From: Pratylenchus scribneri
Taxonomy: Eukaryota > Nematoda > Chromadorea > Rhabditida > Pratylenchidae
DNA: 64,000 bases
Direction of reading: 5' to 3'
Assembly (NCBI GenBank): GCA_030063045.1
Contig: JAQSEB010000004.1
Span: 1,922,001-1,986,000, forward strand
The position numbers and the translations under genes were made by a program. Shown here one piece after another: positions 47,047 to 59,000 of this stretch. Position 1 is the stretch's first letter. Every line of letters begins with the position of its first letter. The notes below the pieces were generated by a model. It saw only the letters and a program-made list of their open reading frames with translations. It was not told the DNA's origin and searched no databases.

Positions 47047-49638
47047 TTAAGCCCATTGATTTTTCAATTGCCGGAAATGGGCATCGGCCTCTCCAATAGC
47101 ACTGAATGGCCTCACTTCAACAATATTCTTTTTCTTGGCCCTTTTCTGTCGAATTTGATCAATGAAACGAGTATAAAGCCAAATAGAGATAATTCCATGT
47201 TGCATATTCAACTGCAAAAAAAGAAAATATTTTTCAAAATTTTGTCCTACTTCTATTGAAAAATGAATTAAGAATTATAATTAACATATAAGATGAATAA
47301 TAATTATTAAATGATTAAAAAAAGTTTATTCCCTTCTAAACATTATGGTTTTTGGTGTTGGAATTTCAAAAATATTCAGTCCAGTTTTCCTCAAACTTAC
47401 ACAAAATAACCAATCAAAAATTGTCTCAAATGTGGTCATATCCATTGCTTTGTTTGCCATCATCTGCCGGACAGTGGTTGAAATGAGCAAATAAAGCAGA
47501 AAAATGGCCGCAAATGACAAATCCAATGGGAGCATCAAACGCATTGAAAGGGCATTCTCGTTGATTTGATACTTTTGACTGAGGTTGTAACGAATTGAAG
47601 TGTCAAATCTGTACATAATTATATTAAAAAAAATTAATTCATTGGCAAACTTTTTATTCTTTTGCTGTCGATTATACCAAACCACTAAAAAGTCGACTGA
47701 AACCGTTAAAATGACCAAAAACAGTAAAATATATTGTAGAACAATGACCAATGCCGAATTATATTTCGAGACCTTTTTTTAGATGGAATTGAATTTTATG
47801 AATGAATTTATTGGCGACAGACAATGCTGGCATAGATCAAAATCATTTCCAAGTTCATTTCAGACAGCGAGGATGAGACCACAAATGCCGAAAATAGCAA
47901 TGAAATCAGCCACTAAAATAAAAATTAATTTTTAAAATATTTTTATGACAAATTTGGTTTATTAATTTTATATTAAAATTAATAAATTAATTTTAATTTG
48001 TAATTGTAATTTTGATTTGTAATTGTAATTGTAATTTTGATTTGTAATTGTAATTCTGATTTGTAATTGTAATTTTGATTTGTAATTGCAATTGTAATTC
48101 TGATTTGTAATTGTAATTCTGATTTGTAATTGTAATTCTGATTTGTAATTCTGATTTGTAATTGTAATTGTAATTCTGATTTGTAATTGTAATTCTGATT
48201 TGTAATTGTAATTCTGATTTGCGATTGTAATTGTAATTCTGATTTGTAATTGTAATTCTGATTTGCGATTGTAATTGTAATTCTAATTTGTAATTGTAAT
48301 TCTGATTTGTAATTGTAATTCTGATTTGTAATTGTAATTCTGATTTGCGATTGTAATTGTAATTCTGATTTGTAATTGTAATTCTGATTTGCGATTGTAA
48401 TTGTAATTCTGATTTGTAATTGTAATTCTGATTTGTAATTGTAATTCTGATTTGCGATTGTAATTGTAATTCTGATTTGTAATTGTAATTCTGATTTGCG
48501 ATTGTAATTGTAATTCTAATTTGTAATTGTAATTCCGATTTATAATTGTAATTGTAAATCTGATTTATTATTGTAATTTGAAAATTATTCTGATAATTTT
48601 TATTCTAAATTATATTCTAATTTTATGATTTTAATTTAATTTTAATTTACTAACAATTATGGCCAATTCCATTATGCTGAAAGTGGTTCCCTCCCGTTCA
48701 TAAATCCGTGAAAACATTGTTGCCCGAACTCGTTCGCACATTATGGCAAAATGGAGCAATGGAAGGGCGAGTAAGTGCAAATAACCGGGTATGCGGGAAA
48801 TCACCGTGTACCATATTGGTGTTAGCAAAGAGCAGGATTCATTCTCATTCGTTGTGAAATAGAGGACCTTGAATAAATAAATTTAAAAAAAATGCCAAAA
48901 AATTAATAGAATCATAAATAATAAATTTAATGTTTCGAATGATTGTTAAATAAATTATCAAAGGTTTTATGAGATTTATGCGTAAGCTTCAATTAATTGT
49001 AAGCCAATAATATTAGCACACTTTAATAAAAATAATGTCAATATTCCAATTATTTGACTATCGGTTAACAAATAATTGCCCCTTAATTTGCTTTCACCCG
49101 AATTTTTAATAAAATATATAAAAACTATGTTCAGAAATCAGAATATCAATTAATAAATTTTTTATCCAAAATAAATTGGTAACCAAGTAACGAAGTTGCA
49201 AAAATAGAGCCCCAAAGCAATAAAGAAGGCAAATGACGAGTAAATTTTCAAAGAGAATCTGAAAATGTGGGTGTGGGAAAATTGAGATTTAAAAACACAT
49301 CGTCTCGCCCACACTACTATATTTACCGTAAAATTTAGGTGGAAAACTTTGGCACGAGACGCTCTCTTTTTGGTCAACAACAATTGGACAAATAGGCAGC
49401 AAGTTATGATGGAGAGGACAATTTGGAATAGGCGGCCAATAATTGCGATCGGATTGTGCACATAGAGTGATGCGGTATGGCAATATTCAATGGGATAATT
49501 GTTTTGGGTATTGTCATTGGCCATGGTATTCATTTTTGTAGTCGAATTTTGGATGTCAAATTCATTCAAAAATGTGGTGCTATTGAAAATGAATGAAGAA
49601 TATTTTTGTTGTTCATCGGCATCATCGGTGAAATTCAT
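47047..49638 (-). CDS. Sre-type serpentine chemoreceptor
   Basis: Seven exons, frame continuous: 49638-49327, 49258-49184, 48867-48655, 47912-47823, 47772-47651, 47608-47401 and 47211-47047 (394 aa). Seven hydrophobic segments are visible (e.g. IGRLFQIVLSIITCCLFVQLL, ILFENLLVICLLYCFGALFL, LLALPLLHFAIMCERVRATMF, WLISLLFSAFVVSSSL, ALVIVLQYILLFLVILTVSV, LDLSFAAIFLLYLLISTT). The CERVRAT motif after TM3, SQKYQINEN after TM5, and the C-terminal HFRQLKNQW ending match the nematode Sre chemoreceptor family. These are plasma-membrane GPCR-like proteins of sensory neurons. The N-terminus is long, with several N-glycosylation sequons (NFT, NST). Intron 3 (48654-47913) contains the 19-bp minisatellite. 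Family-level call is firm; subfamily moderately so. Confidence 0.85.
47996..48575 (-). repeat. Minisatellite, 19-bp unit, same family as 5141-5752
   Basis: Tandem AATTGTAATTCTGATTTGT units, the reverse complement of the array at 5141-5752. About every third unit carries GATTTGCGATTGTAATTG, giving a loose higher-order pattern. It lies inside intron 3 of the Sre gene. Confidence 0.95.
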
Positions 49639-51727
49639 TTCCTGGTTTTTTTTATTTCACATTAAAATTAATTAAAAAATTATTTTGCACAATTCGGTCT
49701 CTTTTGGTTGGATGGGATATAATTAATTCGGGACAAATGAATATTTCCTTATTGGACACATATTTGGTCAATTCCCAAAGGGGATTAAATGCGGGAAGAG
49801 AAAGGCGGAAGGAAATTGGGAAATTATATGAAAAATGTGCGCGAGTTCCAATTCCAATGCCGAATTGGGTTCTAAGACCAATTATAGCATTTTTTTAGAA
49901 TAATTTGGAAAAATTAAACTGACAATTAATTAAGCAAATAACTAAAATAATCTCACTTAACTTCAATAATCTAATCTTTGCTCTGAATCAAATTTTAAGC
50001 GCGAATTATGGAATATGGACTATGGACTATGGAGAAAAGTTTTAATTATAAAATTAGATGAAAAATAATTTGGAAAAAATTCAATCGACAATTAAGCAAA
50101 TAACTAAAATAATCTCATTCAATTTCAATGCCAAATTGGGTTCAGAGACCAATTGTAAATGTTTTAAAATAATTTGGAAAAATAATTAAATTGGCAATTA
50201 GGCAAAAATGCTAAAATAGTCTCAATCAATTTCATATGATGGCCTCCATCTAAAGGATATGGCATTTTTAAAGCATTTTTAAAGTATTGAATGAAAGGAA
50301 TTGTATTTTCTGGGAAATTTTATGGCACATTTGTTTGGGTGAATTCCGCAGAAAAATTGAAAAAAACTAAAGGTGAATGCCGATCATAATATAATTTGGG
50401 ATAGAAAAAATAGAGGTGAATTCCATAATTTTATATTTAATTGAATTTGGTAGAAATAAATTGATTTAAATCTGCGTTTTTTCGTAGAATTTTCCTCATT
50501 GATATTTAATGCAAAATTGAATTCCAATTCCAACTCAAATATGTCGTCCAATTATTGGATTTATTAGTTCAATAATTTTTTATGAAAAAAAGTCGAATTA
50601 AGATTCCAGGAAAACAATCCGAATTATAAATATACAGAAAATATGTGGAATTATTTAAATTGATTAAGAAAATTATGAAATTGTTAAAAAAAACCACTGA
50701 AAATTTCGCTAATCCATAATAAAGATGATTTTAAATTTTTTAGGAATTAACTTCATCATTTCTGAACCAATTTAAATAAAATTAGTATTTTTTTGATAGC
50801 CAAAAGTCAACGTTTTAATTTGATACTAAAATCTTCAAAATTGATTCAGTTTTTGATGAATTTATTATAAAAACAGCCCCCGGCCAACGCCCATTCCCAA
50901 ATAAACGCATTGGCCAAATTGACCTCCTCTAATTCATGAATAAAATTGGTTGATTTTCGGAAATTTTTTTGCCAAAATATAAATAGAAATTGGAAAAAAG
51001 AGATAGAGCTTTTATTAAATACCGAAAAATTGAAAAATTTGAATGATTTCATAGCTAAACTATGGCGGCTAAGAAATGGCCCATCCAGCAGTATGTGTGA
51101 AGACAATCTTAAAGTGGAAATTGGAAAATGATGAATATAAGGGAATCTTTTCCATTTCTGATTCACCGAAGCTTCTTCCATTTCCATTTGCTTGCTTTTT
51201 TGGCCATAAATGCAATATTCACTTTTCATTCTCTCATTTCTTATCCCATCCAAGGCTGTTTTGTTCCCATCAATTCAACAAACATCCTTAAAAGGCCTGT
51301 TCCTTGTACGGAATGTTTCCCATCGAATATTTGCTGGCAAATTTCCTTCATCCTATATAATCGGCTTCGTTTTCTTCATTCTTTCGTGGCGAACATTCAC
51401 AGCCGCCGGTTCCCGCTGGAGGGGAGAACAAAACCGACGGACAGGTTTCCTTGAATAGAGGAATGGGCGATGAAGAGAATTTGTAATTTGTTAGGAATGT
51501 AATGTATTGGCCATTGTATATGTGCTCGGATGTTGGTGATTTTGGTGGAGACATTTATGGTGATATTAGGTTTCGCCTACCGCCTACTCTCATATGCGGT
51601 TGAAATCGGTTGGAGGCTGTTTGAAAGTTCGCCCAATTTTTTTAAAAAATTTATATTATTTGATTTTCCTCAATAATTTTTTCATTTAAAATTAAATTAA
51701 AAAATAAATTTAATTTTCAGAATAACA
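49639..51727. other. Intergenic region, weak open frames only
   Basis: Holds the 5' flank of the Sre gene, then AT-rich sequence. The part from about 50870 to 51640 is less AT-rich and has overlapping frames on both strands (plus-strand 51210-51458 includes a hydrophobic SSYIIGFVFFIL segment). I found no start, splice pattern or family to support a gene. It may contain exons I cannot recognise. Confidence 0.35.
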
Positions 51728-51895
51728 ATGAATTTACTGAAAATTTTTCTTATTGAAATAATTTGGCCATCCTGCTGGTCCTTGGCTGCCACCTGCAAGA
51801 ATTTCCCCACTGCTTTGCCACTGCCCTCTTTTAAGATTTTGCCTCCTCCTAATACTAAGCATCTGCTGACAGACCTTTTGGTCGGTCATCCATAA
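51728..51895 (+). CDS. Candidate small secreted peptide, 55 aa
   Basis: The ATG lies 7 bases after a TTTTCAG acceptor-like site, as expected for a trans-spliced nematode message. The 55-aa product begins MNLLKIFLIEIIWPSCWSLA, a good signal peptide, followed by TCKNFPTALPLPSFKILPPP and a short C-terminus ending LLVGHP. The mature ~35-residue peptide would be proline-rich with a single cysteine. The coding stretch is noticeably less AT-rich than its flanks. No family recognised. It could instead be the first exon of a longer gene, or chance. Confidence 0.4.
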   Translation: MNLLKIFLIEIIWPSCWSLAATCKNFPTALPLPSFKILPPPNTKHLLTDLLVGHP

Positions 51896-53006
51896 AATCA
51901 TAAAAAAATGTTGGGGCTTATTGTTAGGATTAAGTTAATTGTTAGATTTTAATAAGGATTTTTAGCTCTCCGAAACTTTGCAATCTCTAAAAAGTTTGAT
52001 TTGGTCAAGTTTTATGGTCTCAAAATATTATTTTTCTACTTTAAAATTTTTCAAAAATTTAATTTTTTTTCATTAAAATATTATCCATTATATATATTAC
52101 GTCGAATTTTAAATCAGCGTTGACTAATTTTGGAAATCTCGGTTTCTAGGCATCATACAGAGTCGAGAGTAGGCTCAATCGATTCGGCATGGTCGATTTA
52201 GTCTGTGAAATTTCAATTACAGACCGATTTAGGGGCTAGGGTTAGGGTTATGGTTATGGTTAAGGGCGGCATGGGTCTTAGGGGCTTAGGGCTGGAGTTA
52301 AGGTATACCGGTCTGTAATTGAATTTTCACAAACTAAATCGACCATGCCGAATCGAATGAGCCTACTCTCGAGTCTGAACAAGGCCTAGAAGCTGGGATT
52401 TCCAAAATTCGTCAACGCCGATTTCCGGAAATTGTCAATTTCCAATAATCGTTGTAACATTTTCACTAAATTATTATTTCATTTTTTTATTTATTTCAAC
52501 CAATTTAAATGTAAATGTGAATGTCTTCTATGATGTCAGATTTATTCAATTTTCGAACTTGAATTCTTGAATGAGCATAAAATAAAATGAAATTCTGAAT
52601 AGATGGACATCCCGAGAATGTTGAGACCAGACAATGCGGCAATTGATTATTGGAGAATGGACACACGCGCGGCTCATCCGGGGCCTCTGGATGCATGGAT
52701 TGGGGCTATTGCAGGAATCATCCTCCCAAAAAGGCTCCTGAATTCTCGAGACGGGGGCCCTGCAAGATTGACAGACAGTAAATTTCCCTTTCTATTTTCA
52801 TTATTTCGCCTCTGCAGGCACTACTGCTAAAATGGCCATAAAAGCTGGTGCGAGTGAAATTTCAGACAGAAAATGAAGAAGCCACGCGCCAATCAATCAA
52901 TTCACGCAATTTCATTTCGATCTAAAATCAATTGAAAGTGCAGACAATCATTCAAAAACTCATTTAAAATTAGAAAATTAAAATAAAATTTAAATTAATT
53001 TTAATA
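51896..53006. other. Intergenic with long-TIR element and GC-rich patch
   Basis: Contains the inverted-repeat element 52113-52424 and a G+C-rich patch at 52595-52790 with open frames on both strands but no convincing gene. The last ~150 bases are the promoter region of the 53007 gene. Confidence 0.45.
52113..52424. mobile_element. Long-TIR foldback element with TTAGGG-like loop
   Basis: Arms of about 110 bp: left ATCAGCGTTGACTAATTTTG, CGAGAGTAGGCTCAATCGAT, GGCATGGTCGATTTAGTCTG; right CTAAATCGACCATGCCGAAT, GAGCCTACTCTCGAGTCTG and ATTCGTCAACGCCGAT. The central loop has GGGCTAGGGTTAGGGTTATG. No coding capacity. Confidence 0.8.
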
Positions 53007-56000
53007 ATGCGATGCTTTCTCCTCTTCATCTTTTTCCTAATTTTCCCAATCATTTTTGGGGGAGGAGGAGGCGATGACAAATTTCGCCGTAAAACTTCAA
53101 CAGGCTCCCAAAACAATGGAATTTCCAAATTGTCAGGCCAAATGCTAAGTGGAATTAAACGATGGGCAACAAATGCAAAAAAGGATGTGTCAATAAAAAA
53201 TCCGCAAGAATGTGCGAAAGTGTTGAATGAAGTGTTGAGGAATAAGCCAAAACAATTGTTTAATTTGATGTGGGGAAAACGGATAATTCTGAAAACAATT
53301 TTGGAAAAACTCGATCCGGATGATGGTGAAAGGGAAATTTATGAAGAGGTAGAAAATTTGTAATTCATTAAATAACTAATTTTTAAATTCAAAATTAATC
53401 AAAAAATCATTTAATTATGAGATGACCATATTTAATTAATAATAATTAAAATTATCCAGAAGATTTAAATTAAATGAACAGGTCCTTCGACTATTATTTT
53501 GGATGAATATTATCTTTAAAAAAATCAAGAAAAATATTATTTTAATTCCAAAAATTTGCTAAATTGCAAATTAAAATAAATGAATGACAGAATAATAAAT
53601 AAAATTAGAAATTTTTTATTACTGAATTTTTCTATATAGATGTGCTTACAATTAAAAAATATTATAATTTAATTATTTATATTATTTAAATTAATTCATA
53701 CCAGAACTTTACATAAAATATGTCATACTTATTAAATTTGCATCCTCTTTAAATGAAAACTTTTTGAATTTTTATCTATTTTCATATTCTTCAATCTCCA
53801 CCATTTCTCACATATAATCGAGCTTTAAAATAAATATTTCTATATAAATTTATAATTAATTTTAAAAATTTCATAATTAAAAAGGAGCATCAAATTTTTC
53901 TTTTTTAATTCTTTTATAATTTTTAATTGTCAATTTTTTTAACTTTTAGTTCCACAAAATTTACAAAGAAATGCTGAAAGAACTTCAATCTATCGGTCTA
54001 AATGAATTAACATTAAATAATTTTGTGGAAATCGAAAAATCAGAAGATGGATTGAAAATTGTCAAATTTGGCCGATTCCAAATCAGCGAATGGCCAAGGA
54101 AAATTTTTATATTTCATGGAAGGGAAAAAGGTGACGAAAAATTGAGGGGAATATTTGAGAAATTCAAAAAGGATGGAGGCCGAACAAAATTGGCCACCGA
54201 ATGGTGGGCCCCGGATGCAATGATTGAAAATATTCTGGAAACAATGGTGAAAGCGGACAAATTTTTGAGGGCATTCACCGGGCAACCCGGCTCCTATATG
54301 CGAGATTTGAAGGCAATTGAATTGGGTTTGCGGGGCACCAATGATATTCGCCTTGGCAGAATGGTTTACAACACCGAAATTTGGGATAAATTAAATGAGG
54401 ATATTTATGAATTGAGACGAGTGAAGGCATATTTGGCGGATGAACGGAATGTGAATGTTCGGTATCAAGTGAGGAAGGATGGTCGACTTTGTGAGTTCTT
54501 TTAAATGTTTTCAAATATTTATGGATTAAAATTGTTTAATTTATTTGAGTTTATTCTTTAGAAAATAATCTTAAATATAACAAAATAAAAATATTTTACA
54601 TAATTTTTTTGGACTATTAAGCAGAAAATAATAAATTTCAGAATTTAATTTGATTAAAATAGCCAATTTTAAATTTATTTAGGAAAGATGGAATTTGTTT
54701 AAAACAGAAAATATCATAGTATTCTTTTAATTAGTGGTTTATCAAATAATTGAACAATTCCCTAATCCCTACGAAAATATTGTCTGCTGCCGAAAAAGTC
54801 CTAAAAATTCCTCTAAAACTAACTTTACTAATTAATTTTAAATAAATTTTTAAAATCAGCTTTTCTTTTAAATTAGCATTTAATACCCTCAAAAATACAT
54901 ATGTTGTAGGAGAAACTGAAATTAACACACTATCTCGCCGAAGAAGCAGAGTACAAACCTAACCCCAGACCCTAGCCCCTAACCCTAATCCCATGCTGCC
55001 GAGCCTCTAACCCTAACCCTATACTTAGTTTTTCGAAATTCCAACTTTCTCTGCTCCTCTGACGAAAATAGTGTGTTAATTTCAGTTTCTCCTTCGACAT
55101 ATAAACTTTTTCAAAGTAAAATTTCATAAAATTTTAATAAACTAAAGTGTAGACAATAGAGAATACTTTTGGTTTTCAAATGCCAGTTTGAAAACTCAAA
55201 ATGCGATATTAAAATTTTTTATTCCACTCTTGAATTAAAAATTAATAAAAATTAATTTTTAATTCAAATTTGTTCAAACATTTTAAGCAAAAATATTGCA
55301 GTTTTTAATATTTAAATTGAAAATTAATTTTAAAATAAATAGTCAGTGAAATTGTTCGGCAAAAAACTGAAGGCGCCACCAGCAAACAGAAAAGTGGTGA
55401 AGATTTATCCATTGACCAAGTGATTATCAATGAAGAAAGTTAGCCAAAAATAAATTTAAAAAAATCACCTTTCCTCGTCCTTCTTTTCAGTCCATGATGC
55501 CACATTCTTCGAAGACCTTTTCGCCCCATATTTGGTGGAATTTTTTGAAATTCTCACAAAAGATGAACACAACGGCGGATTTGTGTTCAATTTAGTCCAC
55601 ACCAAAAATGATCACACAAAAGTGTTGGCCGTGGATGTTGGCCAAGTGCTTTTGAATGAAGAAGTGCCAAAAATTGAACCATTGGGATTCGAACAATTAA
55701 ATATTTTGGAAGGGGAGAAAAAATGGCTGGAATTGGTGGAAATTGACCAAAATCCGGAACTGAATGGCAAAGCCAAAAATCCACTACAATTGGAGGGACA
55801 ACTCCTGGCACATTTGCTGGCTTCACTTTATGCCAAATTGGTGGGACGATTTGAGCATTTGACTTATAGATGGAATCAGCCATTGGTCAATGATACGGAT
55901 TTAACGCTGATTTTTCATGCCTACAATTATGCGCTGGCCAGTGAGCTGTTCAAGCGGATGAAGGAGTTGGATGAACGTTATGGTGGAGAATTTTTTTAAT

Positions 56001-59000
56001 TTGACAATTTTGGTAAATTCTGATGAGTAAAATTAGGCAAAATTAAAAGAATACTAAAAAGATTTTATAAAGAAATATGGCAATTAGGAAATTTTTAATG
56101 TCATAAAATTAGGCAAAATTATAAGAAGGCTAAAAGAGAAAAAATTATCCAATGGTAAAGAGTACTAATATAATAAGAGAATTAAATGATTAGCAATGAG
56201 ATAAGGTTTCGATAACGATAAAATAAAATTAAATTGGCAATTATTCTAAAATTTTGTGGTAAATATTATATTAATTAATTTTTTTATTATTATCCTTTCT
56301 TTTAAAAATAACAATGAATTGATGCGAATAATTTATTGTTTTCTGTATAAAAGCTTCTAAAAATAAAATGATTGATTGTTTAAAAAAATATTAATAGCCA
56401 ACTTTTTTGATTATGCCTTTTATTTTCATCTTTCTCAAAAGAGATTCAAATGTACTTTTATTTCGAGGGGGAATGTCCTAAATTAATCATTATTTTAGCC
56501 AGTTTTATTAGGATATAATATTTATTTTTAATTCGCAAAAATTTTTTAAATGATTACATTATTGTTCTCAGATGTCTTCTACGAGACGGAAAACACATTC
56601 AAAGATTCCCCTCCAATGACGCCTCAAAGAGATAAATCCGAAGAGAAGAATTGGCTGAGTAAATTTTAATCATTTCAAAAAGAATTTAAAACAATTATAT
56701 AAATTTTAGATGATTTTTTGGAAGGGCAAAATTCACACAAAGAAGATAAAGATGATATACCTTTGACGCCAGAACGGGAAACATCCAAGGAACGGGAACG
56801 TTTCGAACGCTTTGAAATAATCCAAAAATTATACAAAAAAGTTGATGAGAAAAAATGGAAAATTATGGAAAAACTTGTGAACAATTATGAAGATTTACTA
56901 CGCCACATGGGCTATGGCCAACTATTGAACGGAAATGAGGGAAAGAATCCAGTAAAAGCATTGGCCGAAACACTAGAAACAGAGATGTCAATGACACTTG
57001 ACAATTTGGAGCTGAATTGGGCAGGTATGCTTATTTCTTCGAATTATTTTCTCCAGCATAGTATGAAAAATGTAGAATACGGTCAACAAGTTGTAATTTA
57101 ATTCAATTCATTTTTATTCTTAATTAATTTTTTAATATACCCACATTATATATTGGCCTGACCGTAAGATAAATAAATTTCGTAAATTCTCTTTTAATTC
57201 CACAGTCTCTAATAATTCACCACCCTCGACTTTGAGGACGCATATTTCACTATAGGGTGAACTTTCAAAAAATATTTTTTTACATTTTTAATGGAAAATG
57301 CCGAATAAATTATTGAAAATGCTTAATAGACTATTGAAAATGCCGAATTAAAGATTTTATCGGTTTAGTGGTTTGTTTGACCTCTAAACCCTCTACCGAA
57401 TTGGATAGATCCCACCAAGACGCGCCAATTGGCATATATTTTGTCATGGTTTGATCAAAAATTAAGGGTATTAAACCGCTTAAACCGTTTGTTGATTTTG
57501 GTTCAAAACCAATTTAAAATTAAATAGGGTTTAGGGGTCTAGGACAAAGCACTAAACCGTTAAAATCTATTATTACTTTATTCTGTATTTTAAATATTCT
57601 CTAAAATTTGTCTAGTAATAAAAATTTTATGATTTTATTTTTATTTAATTAATAAGTCCAAGCCCACAACATTTTCGAGTTTTTCTGTTTCACCTTGAAA
57701 AATGAATTCTTTTGAACTTCTATAAATATATTAACATTTAATAGCTCGAAAATAATATAAAATAATAAATATAAAATTTAAAGTTGATTGCCACGTGGAT
57801 GACATTGAAAAATGTCTTTTTGCTGAAAACAATGATTTGGACTTTAATATGCCCGAAATGCGATTATTCCATAATGAAATGGATCAAATGAGTAAAGTGC
57901 AAAAATTCCTTGAATGGATGTACCAAAAATTGAATCGACGAATTGCAAAAATGACGAAGAAATTCAATAAAGAAGGAAATCCGGTGAAATCATTTTTAAT
58001 TGCCAAATGCATTGAAGTTTTGGACGAATTTCGACAATTGTTTGAAAATCGAATAACATTAGCGGAAATTGCTATACCATTTTGGAAGGAATTCAAGGAT
58101 TTTGTTGCTTGGCCAGCCGTTAAATTTATGGCCAATAGCAAATTGATGCGAATGTTTTTGGGCATTAGGGACAATGTAAGGTTGGTGCATTTTTAGAGAG
58201 ATCATTAGGCAAATGAGAGGCTTTTTGGTAAATTTGATTATATTTAAAAGAATTAGAATTAATAGATCTTTTAATGATACAGAATATTATTATTTCATAT
58301 TAAAATTTCATTAGTTTTAAAATTGTTCCAGAACAATATAATAAAAAAGGATTAAAAAATGAGTGGAAAATCTATTTATTAAGTAAACATATTTAATTTC
58401 AAGCGCATTATTTTTTTTGAAATTATATTATGGATAATAGAATTAAATGATGATATTCCAATAATATAATTTAAGATGGAGAATAAAATATTAAAAAATC
58501 TATAAAATATTCTTAAACTGATAAAAAAATTAATTAATGTATCTTTTTTAGAAAATTTAATAAATATATGTAAATAAATACATTAAAATTTATTTGAGTT
58601 AAATGAAAGGGTTCTTCGCTTATAATTAGGATTAGAATATGATTTAAAAAAATCCGGAATTTTTCAAAATTCTATCCCTTATTATTATTATAAAGAAAAA
58701 TTCAATTAAAATAGAATGAAGGTAGATATAGCTTATTAGATATTCTATTTTTTGAATATTTTGTTTTTGATTTTTTTAATTTTATTATTTTGTCGATTTT
58801 GCATTGCTCAAAATGTTGCAAAAATATTTTGGGAATATTTTGAATTCGATCAAAGCAAATTATCCGAAAAATTGATTGCAATTGAAACCAATTTGGCCAC
58901 AAAAGGAGATGATGACCCAAAAGTGGATAAAAAAATTGCCAAATCCACAATTTCATCAATTTTCAAGCCAATGATGCGAAGTGTGCTCAAAAAAGTTGGC

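Noticed and set aside
50846..51454. Overlapping long frames on both strands
   Set aside because: No family, signal or splice structure that favours one strand. I kept it as an unresolved less-AT-rich stretch.
52200..52300. Interstitial or true telomere from TTAGGG-like repeats
   Set aside because: Only a few degenerate repeats in the loop of an inverted-repeat element, so not a chromosome end.
58716..58760. Independent gene starting at ATG 58716 with an 18-base intron to restore a signal peptide
   Set aside because: An 18-base intron is implausibly short. The frame is better explained by an acceptor at 58739 joining the upstream exon.
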